A DNA stretch of 64,000 bases from Clostridiales bacterium (GTDB lineage: Bacteria; Bacillota; Clostridia; Oscillospirales; CAG-272), in contig JAJQCT010000032.1 of the NCBI GenBank assembly GCA_021202555.1, positions 1 to 64,000 of the forward strand, given 5' to 3'. This document shows, piece by piece, positions 29,410-37,945 of the stretch; the first letter of the stretch is position 1; each line of letters starts with the position of its first letter. The translations under genes were made by a program, and so were the position numbers. The notes under the pieces are model-generated. The model worked only from the letters and a program-made list of their open reading frames with translations. It did no database searches and was not told the origin of the DNA.

Positions 29410-30291
29410 TCATCTGCCCGCTCCCTGCGGCTGCGAGCCTGCCGCAATTTCCGTTATTTCCTCCGTAATTGCCGCCTGTCGCTCGCGCATATAGTCCCTT
29501 GTCAGCTCCTCAAGAAGCTCGTCCGCGCTCCTGTTCGCTGCGTTCATCGCCATCATACGCGACTGCTGCTCGCACGAGAAGCTCTCGACGAGCGCGCCGT
29601 ATATGAAGCCCACCATGTAGCCGGGAATCATGCTGTCGATTACGTCCTTCGCCGTCGGGAAATACTCAAATTCGCTGCTCGCTCCCTCCTCGCCGTCCGG
29701 CACATACGCCGTTCGGTTTAGCGGAAGCAGGCGCGGCATGAACGCCTTCGGCGCACCGCCCTCAAAGCTCGAATAAATTACGAAAATTCGCCCGATTTTG
29801 CCCGAATCGTACAGCCTCAGCATATAATACGCTATTTTTCGCGCAAGCTGAAGCGTGGGATTTTCGCCCGAAAACACGAAATCCTCGTCAACGTCATATC
29901 CCCGCTCCAAAAGCGCGCGCCGCCCGTATTCCCCGACGGGGAAAAATTTCAGGTGCGTATGCTCCGCGCACGCCTCCTCGGCGCGCCTTACCGCGTTTTT
30001 GTTGTACGAGCCTACAAGCCCTCTGTCTGACGTTATCACAATGCAGGCGTGCGTCAGATGGTCGGGAATCTCATCGGGGCGCGGATTGACGTATTTGCTC
30101 TCGACGCTCGGAGACACCTTGAAAATGTGCTTTATCTCGCCCCGCAGCGCGTCGAAATAAATCCTCGTGTTCGCCGCGGATTCGCGCGCGCGGCGCAGCT
30201 TCGAGGACGAAATCAGATACATCGCGCCCGTGATTTTGCGCGTTTCGCGGACGCTTTCGATTCGCTCCTTTATTTCCTTTAAGGACGACAA
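29410..30291 (-). CDS. atpG: F1 ATP synthase gamma subunit
   Basis: LKEIKERIESVRETRKITGAMYLISSSKLRRA, ITSDRGLVGSYN, C-terminal RQAAITEEITEIAAG. Confidence 0.97.
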   Translation of the reverse strand: MSSLKEIKERIESVRETRKITGAMYLISSSKLRRARESAANTRIYFDALRGEIKHIFKVSPSVESKYVNPRPDEIPDHLTHACIVITSDRGLVGSYNKNAVRRAEEACAEHTHLKFFPVGEYGRRALLERGYDVDEDFVFSGENPTLQLARKIAYYMLRLYDSGKIGRIFVIYSSFEGGAPKAFMPRLLPLNRTAYVPDGEEGASSEFEYFPTAKDVIDSMIPGYMVGFIYGALVESFSCEQQSRMMAMNAANRSADELLEELTRDYMRERQAAITEEITEIAAGSQPQGAGR

Positions 30292-30311
30292 GACCCCGCC
30301 CCCTTTTTTCT

Positions 30312-32081
30312 TTAATTTTCTGACCCGATAAATTCAAGCGCGTATTCCGTCGCCGCCGTGACTATTTTTTCGCGCAGCTCGTCGGAAAGCGTCTTTTTCT
30401 CCGCCAGCTCACGCGAAACCGACGGGAGCTTTTCGTCAAAATACGCGCAAAGCCCGAGTGCAAATTCGGGCGCGCGCGAGGCGGGTACGCCGTCCGCCGC
30501 GTGAGAGAGCGCCGCGACAAGCACTATTATCTGATGCTCGGCGCTCATAGGCGAATTCTTCGGCTGCCTCATGAAGGCTGTCAGAAGCTCGCCGTACATT
30601 ATGCTCCTTCGCGTTGTCTCGTCAAGGTCGGAGGAAAATCTCGTGAACACCTCCGTTTCGCCGTACTGCTCAAGGAGCAGACGCAGCGATTTTGACGCGC
30701 TTCTCATTGCCGGCGTCTGCGCGTCACCGCCGACGCGCGACACGGAAAGGCTCACGTTTACGGCGGGGCGCTGCCCCGAATGAAAGAGATTCGATTCAAG
30801 GTAAATCTGCCCGTCGGTGATTGAAATTGTGTTTGTGGGGATATACGCCGAAACGTCTCCCGACAGCGTTTCCACAATCGGAAGCGCCGTCATGCTGCCG
30901 CCGCCAAGCTCGGGCGAGAGCTTCGCCGCGCGCTCAAGCAGGCGTGAATGAAGATAAAATACGTCCCCGGGATATGCCTCGCGTCCCGGAAATCTGCCGA
31001 GAAGAAGGCTCATGGTCCTATATGCGACGGCGTGCTTTGATAAGTCGTCGTAGACGATAAGCACGTCGCGCCCGCGCTTCATGAAATATTCGCCGAGTGT
31101 GCAGCCCGCGTAGGGTGCGATATACTGTATCGGCACGGAATCCGACGCGGATGCTAAAACGACTGTAGTATATTCCATCGCGCCGTGCGAGGCGAGCGTG
31201 TCCGCGATTTTCGCGACCGAGCTTGCCTTTTGCCCGATTGCGACATAAATGCAGATGACGTCCTTGCCCTTCTGATTTATAATAGTGTCAGTTGCTATCG
31301 TCGTTTTTCCCGTGCGTCTGTCGCCGATTATAAGCTCGCGCTGCCCTCTCCCTATCGGGAACATCGAATCGATGACAAGAAGCCCCGTTTCAAGGGGCGT
31401 GCTGACGGGCGTTCTGTCTATAATTCCGGGTGCTGGCGCCTCCGTCGGCATATAATCGTCCGCAGCAATCGCGCCCTTTCCGTCAAGCGGTGTCCCGAGC
31501 GGGTCGATAACACGTCCGATGAAGCCCTCGCCGACGGGAATACCCGCCGTTTTTCCCGTTCTGTAAACGCGGCTCCCCGACTTTATATTTTCGTCCCCGC
31601 CGAAAAGGATGCATCCGATTTTGTCCTCGTCAAGCTCCTCGGCAAGTCCGCGCACGCCTCCGTCAAATAGAAGGATTTCGCCGTATTCCGCGTCAGAAAG
31701 CCCCGAAACCGTCGCGATTCCGTCGCCGACGGTGACGACGCGCCCGATTGTTTCGGACACGATGCGGGGCGTCCAGTCCTCTATCGCCTCGTGCATTAAG
31801 GGAATCAAGCCCTCCGCGCTTACGTGACCGCCGGCGTTTTCCGCGGCGGCGCTCCGGGAGAGCTTTTCTTTTATGTCGGAAAGATGACGCTCAAGGCTCC
31901 AGTCGTATATGTCGTCCCCGACAGTGAGGCGGAATCCCGCGACAACGGAGCTGTCGCGCTCAAAGACAAGCTTTACGGGCGCGCCGTATTTTTCCGAGAT
32001 TATTTCCGTGAGCTTCGCTTCGGCTTCGGGAGACGGCGGCACTCTGCCCGTGACCTTTGCCGTCACAATATCAGCCGCCAT
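30312..32081 (-). CDS. atpA: F1 ATP synthase alpha subunit with N-terminal delta (OSCP) C-terminal-domain fusion
   Basis: ATG at 32081 overlaps the atpF stop; 589 aa; N-terminal ~80 aa IVTAKVTGRVPPSPEAEAKLTEIISEKYGAPVKLVFERDSSVVAGFRLTVGDDIYDWSLERHLSDIKEKL matches the delta CTD, then a complete alpha (GDRRTGKTTIATDTIINQKG). Confidence 0.93.
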   Translation of the reverse strand: MAADIVTAKVTGRVPPSPEAEAKLTEIISEKYGAPVKLVFERDSSVVAGFRLTVGDDIYDWSLERHLSDIKEKLSRSAAAENAGGHVSAEGLIPLMHEAIEDWTPRIVSETIGRVVTVGDGIATVSGLSDAEYGEILLFDGGVRGLAEELDEDKIGCILFGGDENIKSGSRVYRTGKTAGIPVGEGFIGRVIDPLGTPLDGKGAIAADDYMPTEAPAPGIIDRTPVSTPLETGLLVIDSMFPIGRGQRELIIGDRRTGKTTIATDTIINQKGKDVICIYVAIGQKASSVAKIADTLASHGAMEYTTVVLASASDSVPIQYIAPYAGCTLGEYFMKRGRDVLIVYDDLSKHAVAYRTMSLLLGRFPGREAYPGDVFYLHSRLLERAAKLSPELGGGSMTALPIVETLSGDVSAYIPTNTISITDGQIYLESNLFHSGQRPAVNVSLSVSRVGGDAQTPAMRSASKSLRLLLEQYGETEVFTRFSSDLDETTRRSIMYGELLTAFMRQPKNSPMSAEHQIIVLVAALSHAADGVPASRAPEFALGLCAYFDEKLPSVSRELAEKKTLSDELREKIVTAATEYALEFIGSEN

Positions 32082-32613
32082 CCTGCGGCTCCCCCACGGC
32101 TCCCGCGCGTTCCTTCCGCTTTTCGGAAAGCGCGTATGAAATGAAGCTGTCGTATGTCGTCTCCGACAGAAGCTTTTCCGTCGTCTCAATCGCGAGGCGC
32201 TCGATTTCCTCGCCCGCGCCGTCGATTATGGCGCGCTTTTCGCGCTCGCCCTCAAGCTTTGCCGCCGCCACGATTTCCTCCGCGCGTGCCTCAGCCTCGG
32301 CAATTTTTTCGCCGCAAAGCGTCGATGCCTCAGCCTCGGCTTTTGATTTTATGCTAGCTGACTCCGCGTCAAGCCTTGACTTTTCCATGGAATTTGCGGC
32401 TTCAAGCTCCTCTGCATGGCGCAGCTTTTCATCCGCCGTCTCGGTTTTCTCACGGAAACTGCGCTCGCGCTCGTCCATGAATTTTTTCACGGGCGAATAA
32501 AGCAGGAAATAAAGCCCGCCCGAAAGAATCGCGAAATTGAAAAGGTGAAGGAGTATCTGCCGCAAATCAATATTGAGCGGCAGCGCCATAAATAAATTTC
32601 CTATGCTCATCAC
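32071..32613 (-). CDS. atpF: Fo ATP synthase b subunit
   Basis: LLHLFNFAILSGGLYFLLYSPVKKFMDERERSFREKTETADEKLRHAEELEA. Confidence 0.94.
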   Translation of the reverse strand: MMSIGNLFMALPLNIDLRQILLHLFNFAILSGGLYFLLYSPVKKFMDERERSFREKTETADEKLRHAEELEAANSMEKSRLDAESASIKSKAEAEASTLCGEKIAEAEARAEEIVAAAKLEGEREKRAIIDGAGEEIERLAIETTEKLLSETTYDSFISYALSEKRKERAGAVGEPQDGG

Positions 32614-33011
32614 AAAACGAATATAATGAGAATTGCGGTGACAAGCGCGTAAATGACGACTGTCTCGACAAATACAAGTCCGAGCATCATGACAGTCTGA
32701 ATCTGACCGCCAGCCTCGGGCTGACGCGCGATTCCGCCGACGGATTTAACGACGACAGCGGCAATTCCCGCGGCGCCCGCAACTGTTGCCGCGCCTATAA
32801 GGCAAGCCGCAGCAATCGCCTTTGTGGCGTCAAGGCTTGTCCCATCGTCTTCTGTCGTCGCCTCTGTAGTTTCCGCGTCCGCCGTCTCCTCGTCGTCCGC
32901 GTAAACTATTCCCGACGCGAGCATGAATGACGAGATAAGCGCAAATATCATTGCCCCCGCGAGCGCAAAAAGAAGCGCTCTTTTAATTTTTCTTTCCATA
33001 ACCATAATCAA
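32610..33011 (-). CDS. atpE: Fo ATP synthase c subunit with signal-peptide-like N-terminal extension
   Basis: C-terminal hairpin GGIARQPEAGGQIQTVMMLGLVFVETVVIYALV; N-terminal MERKIKRALLFALAGAMIFALISSFMLASGIVYADDEETADAETTEATTEDDGT. Confidence 0.93.
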   Translation of the reverse strand: MIMVMERKIKRALLFALAGAMIFALISSFMLASGIVYADDEETADAETTEATTEDDGTSLDATKAIAAACLIGAATVAGAAGIAAVVVKSVGGIARQPEAGGQIQTVMMLGLVFVETVVIYALVTAILIIFVL

Positions 33012-33048
33012 AAAATCCTCCCTATCGGAAAAATGAAATTACAAAAAT

Positions 33049-33822
33049 TTATGTGCCGGCGACCTCTCTGCTCTTTTTAGCCTTCCGCTTTTTCTTCGGC
33101 GCCTTCGGATGCGTCGCCTCACCGTAGAAAAACGACGTGAGCATTGTAAGCACATATGTCTGCACTACCGCGTGAATCATCGTGAAAAGCACTGCCACAA
33201 GCACGGGAAGCACGAATGAAAGCTGTATCGCGTAATAGACAAGCTCCGTCACAAGCACGCCGCTGATAAGCGCGCCGAAAAGCCTGAAGCTCATCGAAAT
33301 CATGAGCGAGAAATCCTTCAGCACGTTAAGCGCGCCGGAAAAGCCGTTTGCAACAATGCCGCCGCTCAGAATTATGAGATACGAAAGCACACCGAGGCAT
33401 ATTGCCGCGTTAATATCGGAGAGTACGGCGGGAAGTGAGATTGACACACCCTCCGTCGTTACCGCCTGAACGCCGAAAAGCTCGAATATCGTACCCGCGA
33501 AAATGTAAACGCCCGCCGAGAAAATGTATGCGCCGAGAAATCCGTTTTTATGAGGGCTGTTTTTCTTTGCAAGCCCGTCGAAAAATCCGACGAGAGCCTC
33601 AAGCAGCATCTGAAATTTTCCGGGAACGTCAGTGAATTTCGGTATGACAAGAACCCGTATGAGCGCCGCCGCGATAAGAAGAATCCCCGTCACGCAAATT
33701 CCCGATATGACGGAGGGATTCACGTCGATAAGACCGAAAAGGCTTATCTTGTTCGTCTCGTGCAGTATCGCGTCGTTCATCACCTCGGAAAGATTCTCGC
33801 TCGACTCGGGAGCGTCCGTCAT
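33049..33822 (-). CDS. atpB: Fo ATP synthase a subunit
   Basis: SMSFRLFGALISGVLVTELV containing the stator Arg; first core gene of the operon. Confidence 0.95.
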   Translation of the reverse strand: MTDAPESSENLSEVMNDAILHETNKISLFGLIDVNPSVISGICVTGILLIAAALIRVLVIPKFTDVPGKFQMLLEALVGFFDGLAKKNSPHKNGFLGAYIFSAGVYIFAGTIFELFGVQAVTTEGVSISLPAVLSDINAAICLGVLSYLIILSGGIVANGFSGALNVLKDFSLMISMSFRLFGALISGVLVTELVYYAIQLSFVLPVLVAVLFTMIHAVVQTYVLTMLTSFFYGEATHPKAPKKKRKAKKSREVAGT

Positions 33823-33827
33823 GGCAA

Positions 33828-33896
33828 TCAAAACGAGAGCAATATGAGCACCGCCGCGAAAATTATAATCCGCCGCCTGAATTTGCCCTTTTCCAT
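33828..33896 (-). CDS. Candidate 22-aa membrane micro-ORF upstream of atpB (MEKGKFRRRIIIFAAVLILLSF)
   Basis: ATG preceded by ggagacgg; ends just upstream of the atpB start. Confidence 0.45.
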   Translation of the reverse strand: MEKGKFRRRIIIFAAVLILLSF

Positions 33897-33951
33897 TTGT
33901 CCGTCTCCTTCCGTTTTTTGTTCCTGCAATTTTTCTCTGTCATTTTCCCAA

Positions 33952-33980
33952 TAGTATAGCACCGAAAAATAAAAAAATCA
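33952..33980 (-). promoter_or_regulatory. SigmaA-type promoter of the atp operon
   Basis: Minus strand TTGATT-N17-TATACT. Confidence 0.7.
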
Positions 33981-34099
33981 AGCTTTTTGCGCGAAAAATG
34001 CGCGCTTTTTCGCATATTGCGCCCATGTACCGCGCGGACAATAAAAAACATTTTCGCAAAAGGAAAATCTTATGGTATAAATCGCGCAAAACAAAAAAT

Positions 34100-34140
34100 A
34101 TTCCGCCGCGAGCAGAAATTCGCAGCGGAATATATTATGT
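34100..34140 (-). terminator. Terminator-like hairpin downstream of the SPOCS gene
   Basis: aatattccgccgcgagcagaaattcgcagcggaatatatt, T-rich on the minus strand. Confidence 0.65.
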
Positions 34141-34153
34141 TTGATGTTAAAAA

Positions 34154-35638
34154 TCAGATGACAATTACCCTTGACGGCTTGCCGCGCGACATATTTTCAT
34201 CCGTCGCGACATCCGCGAGCGGTACGCGGAATTTTTTCGCAATATCCCACGTCTCCTCGTCGGCGTCGGGATAATAGACTGTGATTCCGCGCTTTTTTTC
34301 CTCAACCTCCGGCATAAACACGAGCGAATCAAGCACTTTTTCATGTCGCGTCAGCGCGGCGGTGCCGTTAATTGACAACTCCGCGTCAATTTCAAGCTCG
34401 CCTCCCGCGCGGCATGACACGGACGCGACTATAGCCTCGCCTCTGAAATATAGCTCGCCGTCTGCGTCCCCGCCGCACGGCACGTCGTATTTCCACGGCA
34501 CGGAAAACGAGGTCGATTCATATCCGCCGCCGGTCTCAAAAAGCACTGTCCCCGTCACCCTTCCCGTCAGGCAGAGCCTACCCGAATCGAGCCGCGCCTC
34601 ATCTATCACCGCGTCGGCAGACGTGACAAATCCCTCGCCCGAGGCGCGCACGCCGGCGCTCTCGTTTACCGAAAGCGTGCATGAGACAGGCAGCAGTGGG
34701 GTCAGGTATGCAGTGTCCTTATATGACGCGGTCGCGGGAACGCGGCAGTTATATGCGTCGGCAGTGACGCTCACTGTCTCTGGCGCAGTGCATTCTGCCG
34801 TGAGCGCGTATGTCACCTCCGCTCTCGTGCCTGACGCCGCGTCGTCAACCACATCAACCGACGCTATTCTGCCGACAGCGTAAAGTGCTGCGCCCGGCGG
34901 CGCGCTGCCGTCAAGCATGACGCTTTCCTCAAATTCAGCGCTCGCGGTGTCCCTTGTGATTTTACCTTCCTCAACTGACAGCATTCGCGCCGTAATTTTT
35001 CCGCGGCACCTGCATTCGGACGCAGAGACGGCTGCGCACTCAACATGACCTATCCATGCGTCGCACGAGAGAATGTTCGTCGAGGGCGGGAGCGAGACGG
35101 CACATAACAGGTCGTGCGCGCTCCCCGAGACACTTTTCATTGTCACAAGAGAGGCGATTTTCATTTCCGTGCCGTCCGCCTCGCATTCCTGCGGGATTTT
35201 AGTCGGCGCGGACACCTCCGCCATTACGCGCGTTGTCATTTTCGTGCGAATTTGCAGCCTGCGCGGTCCCGATACGCGGCAAATCACGCCCCCTACGCAC
35301 GTCTCGCCGCGGCACACAGGCGTCTCATCGAAGCTTCCGAGCGACACCGAGGTAGAATATTCTCCCTTCAGCGTCGCTGAGCATACGGCGGGCGGCGAGG
35401 CGTCCTCGCCGTCAACAATTGACGTTTTTTCATCCGACGTCCAGTAAACCGTGTAAAGAAGCAGACCGCCCGCCTCCGCAATTATTCCGTTTGATTCGGA
35501 AAGGTAAATTCCCTCCGGCACGACGCGGCATGAAGCCGAGAGCAGCCTGCTCACCGCGGGCAGATAATCGGGAAGCGTAAATTCCGCCGCCGCCTCGTGG
35601 CTTACCTTCACGTCACGTCCTAATTTTGTTATTTCCAT
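34154..35638 (-). CDS. SPOCS (DUF3794) domain protein with C-terminal LysM-like segment
   Basis: MEITKLGRDVKVSHEAAAEFTLPDYLPAVSRLLSASCRVVPEGIYL...; C-terminus ITVYYPDADEETWDIAKKFRVPLADVATDEN. Confidence 0.85.
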   Translation of the reverse strand: MEITKLGRDVKVSHEAAAEFTLPDYLPAVSRLLSASCRVVPEGIYLSESNGIIAEAGGLLLYTVYWTSDEKTSIVDGEDASPPAVCSATLKGEYSTSVSLGSFDETPVCRGETCVGGVICRVSGPRRLQIRTKMTTRVMAEVSAPTKIPQECEADGTEMKIASLVTMKSVSGSAHDLLCAVSLPPSTNILSCDAWIGHVECAAVSASECRCRGKITARMLSVEEGKITRDTASAEFEESVMLDGSAPPGAALYAVGRIASVDVVDDAASGTRAEVTYALTAECTAPETVSVTADAYNCRVPATASYKDTAYLTPLLPVSCTLSVNESAGVRASGEGFVTSADAVIDEARLDSGRLCLTGRVTGTVLFETGGGYESTSFSVPWKYDVPCGGDADGELYFRGEAIVASVSCRAGGELEIDAELSINGTAALTRHEKVLDSLVFMPEVEEKKRGITVYYPDADEETWDIAKKFRVPLADVATDENMSRGKPSRVIVI

Positions 35639-35734
35639 GCTGATTACCTCCATAGTTTGTATATGTTTATGCTGTGTCGGGCGGCAATATGACATGGTTA
35701 GGAGCGATTTTCCCGATTTATTGGGTGCCTGCGT

Positions 35735-35780
35735 TAAAAAAAGCCGCCCACCATGCAAAAGCATGATGGGCGTTTTTCTT
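35735..35780. terminator. Hairpin terminator at the end of the SBP/permease operon
   Basis: aaaaaaagccgcccaccatgcaaaagcatgatgggcgtttttctt. Confidence 0.8.
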
Positions 35781-35816
35781 ATTCGGCAAATTAAACCGGT
35801 AGTATAGCACTCTCTA

Positions 35817-36902
35817 TCAGCCGACAATACCCGAGCGCTCGATACCCTGTACCAAGTACTTCTGAAGGAATGCGTACATGATAACGAGAGGCATCATAAT
35901 GAGTATACCGCAGGTATTTCTGATTGCGGCGACGTACATATTCTCGCCGGCATAACTCGTATCGAGCGAGCTCGGCACGGTGATTATGTCCTTGAGAGTA
36001 TAGGGTCCGCTTGTTGTGAAGAATACGTTGACGTAGTAGTTATCAGTCCACTGCCACGAGAATGCAAAGACGAACACCGTCACGAGCATTGCCGTTGAAA
36101 GCGGGAGAATAACGCGCAGGAATGTCTTGAATGTTCCGGCGCCGTCGATGTAAGCCGATTCCTCAAGCTCATCGGGAACTCCGCGGAAGAACTGACGGAA
36201 GAGGAAGATGTAAAGTCCGTTTTTGAATCCCACACCGCAAATCGAGAGGATTATGAACGGCCAGTACGTGTTGGTAAGCTGAACGCTTGTGAAATCAAGT
36301 ATATCGAGCCACTCGAACACACCGCCTCCGAGCAGGTTGAAGAGTCCAATCTTAATGCCTTCTCCGAACTCAAAGCCTATATCAAAGTAGCGGAACTTCA
36401 TGAACATGGCAAGGTGAAGCGTCTCATTCGGGACGATCATCGTTAAGATGACGAACAGGAAGAGAAGTCCGTTGCCGCGGAATTTAAACTTCGCGAATCC
36501 ATAGCCGACAAGACAGGTGATGAACATCTGAATTATAGCCGTGGAGAACGAAAGAATAAATGTGTTGAGAAGAGCCGTGAAGTAATCGTTGTCTGTTATT
36601 ATCGCCTTGTACGTGTCAAGCGTCGGATTTTTCGGTATGTAAAGCACCGTCGCATCGACGAAGTCGTCAGCGCTCATGAAAGACGACGAAACCTTTGATA
36701 TAAAGGGGTAAATTACGATATACGCAATTCCTATAAGGAAGACGTAAAGACAAATCTTCAGAAGAATGTCCTTCCAGAAGGTGAGGGACAGAACCTTGAT
36801 TTTAAAGCGCTCCCATGTGGAAAGCTGACCTTCAAATTCAACCTTCATCGAGTTCTTTGAGCTTTTCTTTACTTTGACCTTTTTTTCTTTAGCTGCATCC
36901 AT
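35817..36902 (-). CDS. Carbohydrate ABC transporter permease (MalG-like)
   Basis: EAA-loop region EESAYIDGAGTFKTFLRVILPLSTAML; TM pattern. Confidence 0.92.
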   Translation of the reverse strand: MDAAKEKKVKVKKSSKNSMKVEFEGQLSTWERFKIKVLSLTFWKDILLKICLYVFLIGIAYIVIYPFISKVSSSFMSADDFVDATVLYIPKNPTLDTYKAIITDNDYFTALLNTFILSFSTAIIQMFITCLVGYGFAKFKFRGNGLLFLFVILTMIVPNETLHLAMFMKFRYFDIGFEFGEGIKIGLFNLLGGGVFEWLDILDFTSVQLTNTYWPFIILSICGVGFKNGLYIFLFRQFFRGVPDELEESAYIDGAGTFKTFLRVILPLSTAMLVTVFVFAFSWQWTDNYYVNVFFTTSGPYTLKDIITVPSSLDTSYAGENMYVAAIRNTCGILIMMPLVIMYAFLQKYLVQGIERSGIVG

Positions 36903-36916
36903 TTCTCGTCACCTCC

Positions 36917-37930
36917 TTAAGTATCGCGTCTCTGATAGAACGTGTACGCGGACAATATTGCCGTAATGACCGCCAGAAGAAGCATTACTATGAGGAAGTA
37001 CATCCATGACATCGCAGCCGCGAGAACGGTGCCTCCTGCCTCCTCGTAAACAGAGCTTATATATTCCATCACGTTGTTGTCCGTCCTCGTCATCTCATCG
37101 ATAACGGTATAAATCGCGTTGACGAGAATCATCGGGCTTATCATCGGGAAGGTTATCTTCCAGAAGGTTTCCCATGCCGTCGCGCCGTCTATCGAGCAGG
37201 ACTCGTAGATTGCGGGCGAGATGGACTGAAGTCCCGCGAGGTAAATAAGCATCTGAACGCCCGATTTGTTTACGATATCAAATATATCGTTTACAAGATT
37301 GGTGACGTATTCGGCAAGCCCCGAGCCTATCTGCATATTCTCAAAGAGTCTCTCCACGTCAACTACGTTGACTATCTGGGAAACGGTGTTTTCACCGTTT
37401 CCCGTATCAATCTGCGAGCTGGTCGAGCCGAGGTTTGAGAGTATGTTCTGCGCGTCGATGTCTGCGAGAAGTCCCGTGCTGATTATGACGGGGATGAAGA
37501 ATATCGCTCGGAAAAGTCCGCGTCCTGCCATATCCTGATTGAGCAGGATAGCCATAAACAGCGAGAATATGACTATCGCGGGGATGTTGAACAGCAGCGA
37601 CTGTATTCCTTCGATAAGCTCCTGAACGTATGACGAATCGACGAGCAGTGCGTTCGAGTAGTTTTCAAGTCCGACGAATACAAGCTCGTAGCCGCCGCCC
37701 TTGACCGAATTCAGCTCCATGAAGCTGTAGTTTATGGACTGTATTATCATCGGAAGATACACGACGATAAGTCCGATTATGAAGGGCAGAACGAAGAAGT
37801 ATCCCGCGCGCGCCTTCGTGCGTTCAAGCGATTTGCCGCGTTTTCTCTTTTTGGGAGCCATATCAACGGCAGAAACGCTGCTCTTTTTGGAAGCCGGTTT
37901 CTCTTTTACATTTTTGACCTTTTCGCTCAT
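36917..37930 (-). CDS. Sugar ABC transporter permease (MalF/UgpA-like) with enlarged extracytoplasmic loop
   Basis: YESCSIDGATAWETFWKITFPMISPMI; extra ~60 aa loop (NILSNLGSTSSQIDTGNGENTVSQIVNVVDVERLFENMQ...). Confidence 0.92.
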   Translation of the reverse strand: MSEKVKNVKEKPASKKSSVSAVDMAPKKRKRGKSLERTKARAGYFFVLPFIIGLIVVYLPMIIQSINYSFMELNSVKGGGYELVFVGLENYSNALLVDSSYVQELIEGIQSLLFNIPAIVIFSLFMAILLNQDMAGRGLFRAIFFIPVIISTGLLADIDAQNILSNLGSTSSQIDTGNGENTVSQIVNVVDVERLFENMQIGSGLAEYVTNLVNDIFDIVNKSGVQMLIYLAGLQSISPAIYESCSIDGATAWETFWKITFPMISPMILVNAIYTVIDEMTRTDNNVMEYISSVYEEAGGTVLAAAMSWMYFLIVMLLLAVITAILSAYTFYQRRDT

Positions 37931-37945
37931 TTCCGTTTTCCTCCC

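Noticed and set aside
35639-35827. N-terminal extension of the SPOCS protein
   Set aside because: Extension covers the terminator hairpin and intergenic region; MEITKLGRDV at 35638 has an RBS and family-like N-terminus.
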